Positions 16,030 through 23,890 of a stretch of 64,000 bases of DNA are shown piece by piece; within the stretch, counting starts at the first letter, position 1; every line of letters begins with the position of its first letter. This DNA is from an uncultured Bacteroidales bacterium (GTDB lineage: Bacteria > Bacteroidota > Bacteroidia > Bacteroidales > P3): the NCBI GenBank assembly GCA_900317285.1, contig ONGA01000006.1, positions 17,683-81,682 of the forward strand, read 5' to 3'. The position numbers and the translations under genes are program-made. The notes beneath the pieces were generated by a model. The model was not told the DNA's origin. It did no database searches and saw only the letters and a program-made list of their open reading frames with translations.

Positions 16030-16641
16030 ATGCTCCTCGAAGTCCAAGAAATCACCAAGTCTTTTGGCTCCCGCCAGGTTCTCGACGGGCTCTCCTTCGC
16101 CGTCGACAGCGGCGAGGCGGTGGGTCTCCTCGGTGCCAACGGTGCCGGCAAGACCACCCTCCTCCGCATCGTCAACCGTATCCTCCTGCCCGACGAGGGC
16201 GTGGTGCTCTTCGACGGTCATCCGATGGACAGCCGCGACCTCGACGCGGTGGGCTACCTCCCCGAGGAGCGCGGCCTCTACCGCCGTGCCGCCGCGGGCG
16301 AGCAGGTGTGCTACCTTGCGCGCCTCAAGGGTATGACCAAGACCGATGCCGAGGCTTCGGCACGCGAATGGTTCGAGCGTCTCGGTGTGGCGGAATGGTG
16401 GAACCGTCCGGTGGGCAAGCTCAGCAAGGGCATGCAGCAGAAGGTGCAGTTTATCGCCACCGTGGTGCACCGCCCCCGCCTGCTGGTCCTCGACGAACCC
16501 TTCTCGGGCTTCGATGCCGACAATTCCCTCATGCTCAAACAGCAGCTCATGCGCCTCAAGGCCAGTGGCACGGGTATCCTCTTCTCTACCCACAACCTGC
16601 AGGCTGCCAGCGAGATGTGTGACAAAACCGTACAGCTATGA
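16030..16641 (+). CDS. ABC transporter ATP-binding protein (NatA-like)
   Basis: The 203-residue ATPase has Walker A GANGAGKTT at residues 35-43, signature LSKGMQQKV at 131-139, Walker B LLVLDEP at 151-157 and the switch histidine in STHNLQAA. It ends soon after the switch region, without the usual 80-100 residue C-terminal extension of NatA/CcmA-type ATPases. Its stop overlaps the permease start by ATGA. It should power the permease encoded next. Confidence 0.92.
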   Translation: MLLEVQEITKSFGSRQVLDGLSFAVDSGEAVGLLGANGAGKTTLLRIVNRILLPDEGVVLFDGHPMDSRDLDAVGYLPEERGLYRRAAAGEQVCYLARLKGMTKTDAEASAREWFERLGVAEWWNRPVGKLSKGMQQKVQFIATVVHRPRLLVLDEPFSGFDADNSLMLKQQLMRLKASGTGILFSTHNLQAASEMCDKTVQL

Positions 16642-17906
16642 AAAAACTCCTCCTCATCCTCTCGCGCGAATACCGCCTCCGTCTCCGCCGACCCTCCTTC
16701 TGGGTCCTGACCCTCCTCGTGCCACTCCTCCTGGCTGCCCTCTATGCGCTGCCCGTGGTTGTGGCGTCGGGCGAAAAAGAGCAGGCCGAAGTGCTTGTCG
16801 TCGACGAAACGGGGCTCTTCGAGAACGGCCTACGGCCCACCCCCGAGGTCTCTTTCCGGCGCATGCCCTCCCTCGACTATGCGCGGCGCACCATGGACAC
16901 CTCCGACCGCGTCGCCGCCATCCTCTTCATCCCCATGCGCGAGTTCACCATCCCCCGCGACGCCTTCTTCTACCACCGCTCTTCCACTCCCCCGTTGGCC
17001 CTGCAGAGCCTCGTCGACAGCCAGTTGCAGATGCTCCTCCGCAACGCCATCATCGAGGGTGTCTACCATCTTGAACCCTCCGTCTACCATTCGGTCGAGT
17101 CGACCAACATACGCCTCCATCCCCACGATGCAGTCACCGGTCGTGAGAGTTTCGCCCGCGTCAAGTCCGTCCTTGCCGTGGTCCTGGCGGCGCTCATGGT
17201 GCTGGCGCTCATCGTTTTCGGCGTGCAGGTCATGCGCAGCGTCCGTGAAGAGAAAAACTCGCGCGTCGTCGAGGTTGTCATTGCCTCCGTCCGCCCGCTG
17301 CAGCTCTTGGTCGGCAAGGTCGTCGCCGTCTCCCTCGCCGCGCTGACGCAACTCGCCCTCTGGGTCGTTCTCACCTCCCTGGCTGTCAGCCTGGTGCGCT
17401 CCTCCAGTCCCGAACTTTTTGCCTATGCCGAGCAACAGCTTGAGGCACCGTCGGTAGCCTCCAAAGGCACCGAGGCGACACTCCAGTATGCCGCACCCCT
17501 CTCCCTCCCCGACGAGGCAATGCAGGGGCTCGCCGCCGTCGACCTCCCCACCGTCGCTGCCCTCTTCGCGCTCTTCTTCCTCCTCGGCCTCCTGCTCTAC
17601 GGCGCCCTCCTGGCAGCCCTCGCCTCGCGTCTCGACCCCGACGCCGACACCCTCCAGTGGACCCTCGTCGCCGCCTCGCCCATGCTCCTCGTCCTCGTCC
17701 TTGCCCCCTGGCTCCTCCAGCAGCCCGCGGGCACCCTCGCCCAGTGCTTCACCCTCATCCCCTTCACCGCCCCGGCAGCGGCCATGCTCCGGCTCCCCTT
17801 CGGCATCGGAACCCTCCAGCTCGCCCTAGCCGTCCTCCTCCTCCTCGCCTCATTTTTCCTCGCCGCGCTCCTCGCCGCGCGCACCTACCGCCGCCACCTC
17901 CTCTGA
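16638..17906 (+). CDS. ABC-2 type permease (NatB-like)
   Basis: The 422-residue protein has an N-terminal membrane helix (residues 15-45), a large extracytoplasmic domain (50-180) and a block of six helices at the C-terminus. The signature EEKNSRVVEVVIASVRPLQL between the first two helices of the block is the NatB/ABC-2 motif (usually EEKTSR-VEVLLSSV). With the ATPase it forms an exporter; NatAB relatives extrude sodium or drugs, but substrate is not readable here. It is the last gene of the operon and is followed by the dispersed element copy B. Confidence 0.9.
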   Translation: MKKLLLILSREYRLRLRRPSFWVLTLLVPLLLAALYALPVVVASGEKEQAEVLVVDETGLFENGLRPTPEVSFRRMPSLDYARRTMDTSDRVAAILFIPMREFTIPRDAFFYHRSSTPPLALQSLVDSQLQMLLRNAIIEGVYHLEPSVYHSVESTNIRLHPHDAVTGRESFARVKSVLAVVLAALMVLALIVFGVQVMRSVREEKNSRVVEVVIASVRPLQLLVGKVVAVSLAALTQLALWVVLTSLAVSLVRSSSPELFAYAEQQLEAPSVASKGTEATLQYAAPLSLPDEAMQGLAAVDLPTVAALFALFFLLGLLLYGALLAALASRLDPDADTLQWTLVAASPMLLVLVLAPWLLQQPAGTLAQCFTLIPFTAPAAAMLRLPFGIGTLQLALAVLLLLASFFLAALLAARTYRRHLL

Positions 17907-17907
17907 A

Positions 17908-18158
17908 ACACCCCTACATAGGAGCAACATAGGAGCATCTAAGAAGCGGTATAGGAGAATGATAGTACAACTATAGGACAACCGATATAGAAAGGTAGTA
18001 AAACGGTAGTACAACCATAGGACAATTTCCACCCCGACATAGGAGGATTTTCCGCCCACCCGTCTTAAAAATTGTTAAAATCCCACTTATCCCACCCCTC
18101 CGCATTTCGTCCCACCCAACCCGTTTTTTCTCCTATCTTTCTCCTATCTCCTCCTATC
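17908..18158. repeat. Dispersed intergenic element, copy B
   Basis: Strongly similar to 6056-6310 in the same orientation. The identical 58-nt block is at 18061-18118 and the identical 29-nt CTCCTATC block at 18130-18158. The left end differs most: it lacks the ATATACGCATC units and has extra ATAGGAGCA words instead. It fills most of the gap between the ABC permease and recJ. Confidence 0.88.
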
Positions 18159-18207
18159 AAAAACCTCTTCCCCGAAAATTTTTTTTCCTCATTCAAAAAA
18201 AATGTCG

Positions 18208-18215
18208 TATCTTTA
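18208..18215 (+). promoter_or_regulatory. -7 box of recJ
   Basis: TATCTTTA, one mismatch to TAnnTTTG, 13 nt before the ATG at 18229. It supports this start over an ATG at 18202. Confidence 0.5.
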
Positions 18216-18228
18216 CGCCCAGAAAAAT

Positions 18229-20064
18229 ATGAAGGAAAAACATTGGATAATTAGAGAAGACTATGATATAGAGACTGTTGGGAATTTGGCTGCTTCGTTG
18301 GGTGTCGACAAAATCATCGCCACGCTGCTCGTTGAGCGGGGCGTTACAACGTTTGAGGAGGCTCGTAGGTTTTTCCGTCCCGGACTGGACCAGATCCACG
18401 ACCCCTTCCTCATGAAAGGCATGAAACAAGCCATCGAGCGCATCAACAGCGCCATCTCCCGCCAGGAGCGCATCATGGTCTACGGCGACTACGACGTCGA
18501 CGGTACGTCGGCCGTCGCCTTGGTCTACTCCTACCTCAAGGAGCACGACCATAACATCGATTTCTACATCCCCGACCGCGAACGTGAGGGCTACGGCATC
18601 TCCTACCAGGGCATCGACTACGCCCGCGAGACCGGCGTGCGCCTCATCATCGCCCTCGACTGCGGCATCAAGGCCGTCGAGGAAGTCGCCTACGCAAAGC
18701 AACATGGCATCGACTTCATCATCGGCGACCACCACCTCCCGGGCGAAGAAGTGCCCCAGGCCGTCGCCGTCCTCGACCCCAAGCAGGACGACTGCCCCTA
18801 CCCCTACAAGGAACTCTCCGGCTGCGGCATCGGCTTCAAAATCGTCGAAGCCCACCTCGAGCAGCACCTCGGTGTACGCCTCTGCGACCTCCCCGAGCAG
18901 CTCGATGCACGCCGCTGCCAGCGTCAGGAAGAGCTCAAACTCAAGCTCTTGAAATACCTCGACCTTGTCGCCGTCTCCATCGCCAGCGATATCGTCCCCA
19001 TCATGGGCGAGAACCGCGTGCTCGCCTACTTCGGACTGCGCGTACTCAACACCAAGCCGCGTGCCGGCATCGAGGCCATCCTCAAATATGGCCATGTCGA
19101 CCGCCGCAAGGCTGACACCGAAGAACAGCCCGACACCGAGAAAACCAAGACCGGATACTTCGAGAAGGAGCTCACCATCACCGACCTTGTCTTCCTCGTC
19201 GGCCCCCGCATCAACGCCGCCGGCCGCATACGCTCCGCCTTCGACTCCGTCCGCCTCATGCTCACCGACGACGCCACCATCGCGCGCCGCCTGGCCGAGG
19301 ACATCAACCAATACAACATGGAGCGCAAGGAACTCGACACCTCCGCCACCGAAGAGGCAAAGCGCCGCATCGATACCGACCCCGCCTATCAGGGACGCCA
19401 GTCGCTCGTGCTCTACGACCCGGGCTGGCACCGCGGCGTAGTGGGCATCGTCGCCTCGCGCATCGTCGAGGCATACTACAAGCCCACCATCGTCTTCACC
19501 CGCGGCAGCGACGACCTCATCACAGGCTCCGCACGCTCCACTGGCTTCTTCGACGTGCACGAGGCCCTCGAGAAATGCGCCGACCTGCTCGAACATTTCG
19601 GCGGCCACAAGTGCGCCGCAGGCGTCTCCCTCAAGCCCGAGAACATGGACGCTTTCGTCGAACGTTTCGAACAGCTCGTCCGCGAAAGCATGGGCCAGCA
19701 GGAGGCCGTACCCGAAATCGAGATCGACGCCGAAATCGGTTTCTCGCAAATCACCCCCAAGTTCCTCCGCATCCTCAAGCAGTTCGCCCCCTTCGGACCC
19801 GACAACAACGTGCCCGTCTTCGTCACGCGCGAACTTGTCGACACCGGCAACGCACGCATCGTGGGCACCAACCACCTCAAGATGTCCGCCATCCCCATCT
19901 CCGAGCGCTCGGCACCCTATCCCGCCATCGCCTTCCAGCTGGGCGAATGCCTGCCGCGTGTGCGCCGCGAGCGTTTCGACCTCTGCTACCAGCTCGAGGA
20001 GAACTACTGGCGCGGAAAAACCGAAATCCAGCTCAACGTCAAGGATATCAAGTTCAACTATTGA
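18229..20064 (+). CDS. recJ: Single-stranded-DNA-specific exonuclease RecJ
   Basis: The 611-residue protein degrades single-stranded DNA 5' to 3' in recombination and mismatch repair. The DHH-family motifs are in order: DYDVDG at residues 87-92, IALDCGI near 142, DHH at 167-169, and PRINAAGRI near 325. The DHHA1 part follows (GWHRGVVGIVASRI, then GSARS, then FGGHKCAAG), and the C-terminal OB-type domain is present. The start at 18229 was chosen because a -7 box sits between it and the earlier ATG. Confidence 0.96.
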   Translation: MKEKHWIIREDYDIETVGNLAASLGVDKIIATLLVERGVTTFEEARRFFRPGLDQIHDPFLMKGMKQAIERINSAISRQERIMVYGDYDVDGTSAVALVYSYLKEHDHNIDFYIPDREREGYGISYQGIDYARETGVRLIIALDCGIKAVEEVAYAKQHGIDFIIGDHHLPGEEVPQAVAVLDPKQDDCPYPYKELSGCGIGFKIVEAHLEQHLGVRLCDLPEQLDARRCQRQEELKLKLLKYLDLVAVSIASDIVPIMGENRVLAYFGLRVLNTKPRAGIEAILKYGHVDRRKADTEEQPDTEKTKTGYFEKELTITDLVFLVGPRINAAGRIRSAFDSVRLMLTDDATIARRLAEDINQYNMERKELDTSATEEAKRRIDTDPAYQGRQSLVLYDPGWHRGVVGIVASRIVEAYYKPTIVFTRGSDDLITGSARSTGFFDVHEALEKCADLLEHFGGHKCAAGVSLKPENMDAFVERFEQLVRESMGQQEAVPEIEIDAEIGFSQITPKFLRILKQFAPFGPDNNVPVFVTRELVDTGNARIVGTNHLKMSAIPISERSAPYPAIAFQLGECLPRVRRERFDLCYQLEENYWRGKTEIQLNVKDIKFNY

Positions 20065-20086
20065 CCCCCGTCGGGGTGATTGACCA

Positions 20087-20746
20087 ATGGAACCCATCCG
20101 CAACTGCCCCGACCTCATGGAGGCCATCCAGAAGATTGGTCTCGTTCCCTTGTTGGACAGCGGCATCCCCGGCTTCTCGGCCGACGAGCTCGTGGCACCC
20201 GAATGCCGCTACGTGATGACCGACGACGGATGGGACTGGCCGCTCTGGGACTGGAAAGGGCCGATGGTCACCGAAGGGCATTTCGCCTACGGCAAGTTCT
20301 TTAACGGGAAAGCGGGCTTCGTCACCATGGACTGGTGGCCCGACCTCTGCAACTACCGCCGTGCCAAGTATCCGGAACCTCCGGAGGACAGCATCGAGGG
20401 CACCGTCCTCGAAATCCTCCGCGTCAACGGCAGCGTGATCACCCGTGAGCTCCGCTCTGCTTGCGGCTTCGACGGAGCAAAGATGCGCTCCCGCTTCGAC
20501 GGCTATGTCACACGCCTGCAGATGGCCTGCCGCGTGGTGACCGAGGACTTCGTCTACCCGACAGACCGTCACGGCAACCGCTACGGCTGGGGCTGGGCGC
20601 TGCTGAATACACCCGAGCGTCTCTTCGGCCACGATTCATGCCTGTGCGACCGCTCGCCGGAGGAGAGCCATTCGCGTCTTTACGACCACCTGCGCAAATT
20701 GTTGCCACAAGCCACAGACAAGCAACTCGCCAAGCTACTGGGCTGA
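20087..20746 (+). CDS. AlkZ-related protein
   Basis: The 219-residue protein has many Trp residues in WDWPLWDWKGPMV and a winged-helix-like middle (EGTVLEILRVNGSVITRELR). It ends with a conserved YGWGWALLNTPERLFG segment. This arrangement matches a Bacteroidota/Firmicutes family annotated as AlkZ-related, distant to the YcaQ/AlkZ glycosylases, but I see no proven catalytic residues. It follows recJ by 22 nt and is probably co-transcribed. Its end overlaps the convergent DUF3089 gene by 12 nt. Confidence 0.72.
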   Translation: MEPIRNCPDLMEAIQKIGLVPLLDSGIPGFSADELVAPECRYVMTDDGWDWPLWDWKGPMVTEGHFAYGKFFNGKAGFVTMDWWPDLCNYRRAKYPEPPEDSIEGTVLEILRVNGSVITRELRSACGFDGAKMRSRFDGYVTRLQMACRVVTEDFVYPTDRHGNRYGWGWALLNTPERLFGHDSCLCDRSPEESHSRLYDHLRKLLPQATDKQLAKLLG

Positions 20747-21655
20747 CGCCCGGTTGGCACGTAGGGCGATGTTGCGCCGCAGGCAGTCGCAAAAGAGTGA
20801 TATTTCAAGACAGTGATAGTTGCCCTCGCAACCGACGAGGGGCAGCATGTAGTCGTTGCGCGTGTAGCCGTCGATATGCAGCAGCAGACTCGTGGTGTCG
20901 AGCGTGACGGTGAGGGTGTCGCCATAGCGCGGGTCTACAAGCATTGCCGGCGTGGCATCGGTGCGCCAGTTGACGGGATTGATGGCCATAAGATTGCCGG
21001 CGCTGAGGAATGGAATGGCACAGCTGTTGTCGCGCACCGAGTTATAGCATATGGTCACACCCAGGTCGGCGCTGTCCTGCGCCGGGCTGATATGGGCATT
21101 GGTGTCGGTCACCTTGTATCCGATGACATAGGCTGCCACCAAGCGGCTGTAGGTGCTGTCGTCCATGGACTTCAACAGGTCGACAACAGCCATAGCCCCT
21201 TGGCTGAAACCAGCGAGGATAAAAGGCCTGCCATTGTTATAGTGCTCCAGATAATAGTCAAAAGCCTTGCGCACGTCGCCATAAGCCAGCGGCATACGGG
21301 CGTCGACCAGACTGTCGCTTGTGTATGTCTCCATGGTCACCTGGCGGTAGTAGGGCGAGTAATAGTTGAGCTCACCGGCCAGCAGCTGGTCCACACCCAC
21401 CATCTCGCCGTACAGCAGCGCACGGATGCTGTCGTTGCGGGTGTCGGCATAATGCATGGGCTTGCCGCCCAAAGTGTAGTCGTCGCACTCGGTGGAGACG
21501 ATATAGAACACATCCACCGCCGCATCGCGGTCGGCAACGTACCACTGCGTAGTGTCACTGTAGTCCGGTTCTGCCGGAACAACATCGCCTTTCGGCGCAC
21601 AAGCGACAAAGCAAAAAGCCAGCCCCAAAACGGCAGCCATCTTCATTGTATGCAT
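20735..21655 (-). CDS. DUF3089 lipoprotein, predicted alpha/beta hydrolase
   Basis: The 306-residue protein starts with a lipoprotein signal (MKMAAVLGLAFCFVAC, lipid on the Cys). The DUF3089 hallmark NYYSPYYRQVTMETY is at about residue 110, and a nucleophile elbow GFSQG near residue 165 gives the likely catalytic serine. These features point to an esterase or lipase on the periplasmic or cell-surface side; the substrate is unknown. The start at 21655 lies 5 nt after the phosphoesterase stop, so the two form an operon. It converges on the AlkZ-related gene. Confidence 0.87.
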   Translation of the reverse strand: MHTMKMAAVLGLAFCFVACAPKGDVVPAEPDYSDTTQWYVADRDAAVDVFYIVSTECDDYTLGGKPMHYADTRNDSIRALLYGEMVGVDQLLAGELNYYSPYYRQVTMETYTSDSLVDARMPLAYGDVRKAFDYYLEHYNNGRPFILAGFSQGAMAVVDLLKSMDDSTYSRLVAAYVIGYKVTDTNAHISPAQDSADLGVTICYNSVRDNSCAIPFLSAGNLMAINPVNWRTDATPAMLVDPRYGDTLTVTLDTTSLLLHIDGYTRNDYMLPLVGCEGNYHCLEISLFCDCLRRNIALRANRASAQ

Positions 21656-21660
21656 AATCT

Positions 21661-22743
21661 TCACGGTATTAAGTTGATTACAAGGTATTCTGATTGTGTC
21701 CCTATGCGGTACTTGGCGCCCCAGATACCGAGGCCGGAGGTGACGCAGACGGTGGTCTCCCCTTTCTTCAACGTGCCCCACGAGCACTCGTACATTGCGT
21801 CGGTAATCCACGACAACGGCCACACCTGCCCGCGGTGGGTGTGACCGCTCACCTGTAGCCCTATGCCTGCGCGCTCAGCCTTCTCCAAGTGGTAGGGCTG
21901 GTGGTCGAGGAGGATGGTGAATGCGCCGGTGTGGAAATGCGCCAAGGCATTGACGCTCCTGCGGTGGCGGTTGGTGCGGTCGTCGCGGCCGATGACGGCG
22001 ACGTTGCCGACTTTGGCCACCGAGTCACGCAGCAGGGTGATGTTGGCGTCGCGGTAGAAGCGCTCCGCCTCGCCGGGAGTATAGTAGTCGGCGTAGTACT
22101 CGTGGTTGCCCAAACAGGCATAGACGGGCATCTGCAGCTTTCGCAGCCCTTCGGCCATCTCCTCATGCAGCAAGGGGCGCAGCGAGCGGTCCACAAGGTC
22201 GCCGGCCATGAGCAGCATGTCGCCGCCCTCGCAGTTGAGCATCGCCACCCAGCGGTCGAGGTCGGCACGGCGGTTGTGGTAGCCCAGATGCAGGTCGCTC
22301 ACGGCCAGCACCTTCACGGGGTGGTCCACCTTGCCGTGGGTGTCGACGGTCAGCTCCACACGCCGCTTGTGCTCGTAGTTCAGGGAGCCATAGATGAACA
22401 GGGCCGCCATAACCACCAGCAGCACGCCGCAGGTCCACCAGTTGTCGCGCAGCCAGGCCGTGGGCAGCACGTGCACCAGCCGCAACAGGTCGGCCAACAG
22501 GAACGCCATGAAGAGGTACAGGAGTATTATCAAGCCTTTGTTGCCGACATTATAGACAGCCACCGCGAGCCCGTAAGGCATGCGGTCGAGGTAGCGCGTC
22601 AGCGACAGCACAGCCATAGCCACGCAGGCGGCCTCCACACCCACCAGCGTCCACCGCAGCCACAGCACCGGCGGCAGCATCCACAGATGCCACCCCACAT
22701 AGCCAGACAAGGCAATGATAACGAACAGAATAGCCAACATCAT
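21661..22743 (-). CDS. Membrane metallophosphoesterase
   Basis: The 360-residue protein has four N-terminal membrane helices (residues 1-20, 28-50, 65-90 and 103-120), then a calcineurin-like domain. All metal-site motifs are present: DLHLG near residue 149, GDLVD near 182, GNHEY near 218, and GHTHRGQ near 307. The family includes YkuE/UDP-diacylglucosamine-type hydrolases and unknown phosphodiesterases, and the membrane anchor suggests a lipid or envelope substrate. Its start overlaps the stop of a 30-residue peptide gene by ATGA. Confidence 0.92.
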   Translation of the reverse strand: MMLAILFVIIALSGYVGWHLWMLPPVLWLRWTLVGVEAACVAMAVLSLTRYLDRMPYGLAVAVYNVGNKGLIILLYLFMAFLLADLLRLVHVLPTAWLRDNWWTCGVLLVVMAALFIYGSLNYEHKRRVELTVDTHGKVDHPVKVLAVSDLHLGYHNRRADLDRWVAMLNCEGGDMLLMAGDLVDRSLRPLLHEEMAEGLRKLQMPVYACLGNHEYYADYYTPGEAERFYRDANITLLRDSVAKVGNVAVIGRDDRTNRHRRSVNALAHFHTGAFTILLDHQPYHLEKAERAGIGLQVSGHTHRGQVWPLSWITDAMYECSWGTLKKGETTVCVTSGLGIWGAKYRIGTQSEYLVINLIP

Positions 22744-22832
22744 ATATCGTCGTTTTTAGCGTTAGGAACAAAGAGCACCACCGTCAGCGCACCCACGGCA
22801 CCGGCCACAGGCACTATGTATAAATGCTTCAT
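22740..22832 (-). CDS. 30-residue membrane peptide leading the phosphoesterase operon
   Basis: A short frame encodes MKHLYIVPVAGAVGALTVVL, then FVPNAKNDDI: one membrane helix with a polar tail. It begins about 50 nt after a -7 box and ends in an ATGA overlap with the phosphoesterase, so it is very likely translated. It may be a small membrane partner or a leader peptide that couples translation. Confidence 0.6.
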   Translation of the reverse strand: MKHLYIVPVAGAVGALTVVLFVPNAKNDDI

Positions 22833-22883
22833 AACACCACTAATCACAGTCTTATCTGCAAAGTTGTCTACAAAAACCGGCTG

Positions 22884-22891
22884 CAAAGATA
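22884..22891 (-). promoter_or_regulatory. -7 box of the membrane-peptide/phosphoesterase/DUF3089 operon
   Basis: TATCTTTG on the minus strand, about 51 nt before the peptide ATG at 22832. The -33 element is poor. Confidence 0.5.
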
Positions 22892-22936
22892 CCACTTTTT
22901 GCCGACACCGGAAAGATTTGTTTAAAAAAAACACAC

Positions 22937-23286
22937 AATGCACCACCTCCGACCCCTCTCCGACTCCCCTCCGACCCCTCTCCGACAAAAAACCGTTAAA
23001 CAACCGGTGAACAGTCGGAGCGGGTACGGAGCGACGACGTAGCGCCACTGGCGCTACAGTGGACCGGCACCGGTGTCCCGATGGCTCCCATCCGGGGGTA
23101 TGTCGAGGGCCTATTGAAGACCTTTTGAAGGCCTATTGCGGGATTGGCGAGACAGGAATATCCACACCATCTTTTTTCCGAACACGAATGGCACGAATAG
23201 CACGAATAATTCGTTGGATTAGTCCGATTCGTGGTCGTTTCCTTTCAACGCGAATTACCGTAAATGACCGTGAATTTCCGTTAATT
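22937..23286. repeat. Non-coding stretch of short word repeats
   Basis: This part of an 814-bp gap has no plausible gene. CTCCGACCCC-type words repeat four times at about 22,947-22,986, with the complementary GTCGGAGCGGG and CGGAGCG just downstream at 23,012-23,033. CACGAAT words repeat at 23,182-23,213, and CGAATTACCG/CGTGAATTTCCG words at 23,250-23,280. The pattern is like the other word repeats in this window. Confidence 0.65.
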
Positions 23287-23288
23287 AT

Positions 23289-23319
23289 TTTGCCGGTTAA
23301 AATAATATTCGTATTTTTG
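23289..23319 (+). promoter_or_regulatory. Promoter of the candidate structured RNA
   Basis: TTTG (23289-23292), a 19-nt spacer and TATTTTTG (23312-23319): an exact consensus match, with no start codon of a real gene for more than 300 nt downstream. Confidence 0.82.
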
Positions 23320-23324
23320 CACTT

Positions 23325-23600
23325 GCTTTCGAGAGCGAAAGCAGTAAGCAAGAAAAGCATTGCGATACTGTCCTAGTATTAAAATCGCCAATTTTAAGCA
23401 GGAGGAGGTGAGCATTTATGCTTTCGCTTGAGTGTGTATGCTATATCACTGTAGCATATCTTCAGGCGTGAGATATGTTCCATAAGACCCCGTTCCTGCA
23501 AGGTGTTTGGCGATACCTAATACTAACGGATATGAGCACATACCCTCATGCCTTTTCTTATTGTATTTCTTATTGTTATAGAATAACGTTCCGTTGGAGG
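23325..23600 (+). ncRNA. Candidate structured RNA or long structured leader
   Basis: The transcript from the 23,312 promoter would begin with a tight hairpin (GCTTTCG, AGAG, CGAAAGC; within an outer CTTGCTT/AAGCAAG). A three-part long-range stem then closes a domain: 23374-23381 (TAGTATTA) with 23518-23525, 23384-23389 (ATCGCC) with 23509-23514, and 23398-23403 (GCAGGA) with 23494-23499. Inside are TATGCTA/TAGCATA (23437-23443, 23452-23458) and CATATCT/AGATATG (23455-23461, 23471-23477), which overlap and cannot form together. It does not look like tmRNA, RNase P, SRP RNA or a riboswitch I know. No terminator separates it from the gene at 23,647, so it may be a leader. The 3' end is approximate. 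Confidence 0.55.
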
Positions 23601-23646
23601 GTCGGAGTAATAAAAGTTGCGCCCGGCACGTATAAGGGATTACTTT

Positions 23647-23889
23647 ATGCAAAAAAAAACGTACAATGAAGACCAACTACTTCATGCATCAGAACATGAG
23701 ATTAAGAGTTGGGATGGCAAATGGGCATCTGTCGAATTAAATGACGGCGAAAAAATAAATGGCAAAATTAAACAGGTGGAGTATTCTGCATCAACCCCAA
23801 CTTCCAATGGGGATACTTGGGTCTGCCTTGTAATGGAGCATCGCATTTTTGTCAACAATATAAAGTCAATGACCATTAATGAAGAATAA
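23647..23889 (+). CDS. Small 80-residue protein of unknown function
   Basis: Starts MQKKTYNEDQLLHASEHEIK. The core (WDGKWASVELNDGEKINGKI, then HRIFVNNIKSMTI at the end) alternates like a small beta-barrel of the SH3 or Sm type, but I recognise no family. There is no signal peptide. It lies directly after the candidate structured RNA and 1 nt before the BspA-like gene, so the three are probably one transcript. The ATG at 23647 is the only sensible start. Confidence 0.68.
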   Translation: MQKKTYNEDQLLHASEHEIKSWDGKWASVELNDGEKINGKIKQVEYSASTPTSNGDTWVCLVMEHRIFVNNIKSMTINEE

Positions 23890-23890
23890 C

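Noticed and set aside
18193-20166. Minus-strand open frame of 657 codons opposite recJ
   Set aside because: Antisense to the highly conserved recJ motifs; translation is low complexity.
22937-23286. CRISPR array
   Set aside because: Repeats are too short (7-12 nt), imperfect, without regular spacers, and no cas genes are near.
23325-23600. SRP, RNase P, tmRNA or retron RNA
   Set aside because: The conserved cores of the first three are absent, and no reverse transcriptase gene is near.
23446-23676. Minus-strand 76-codon frame over the candidate RNA
   Set aside because: It crosses the long-range stem, has no promoter or start context, and its composition is not protein-like.
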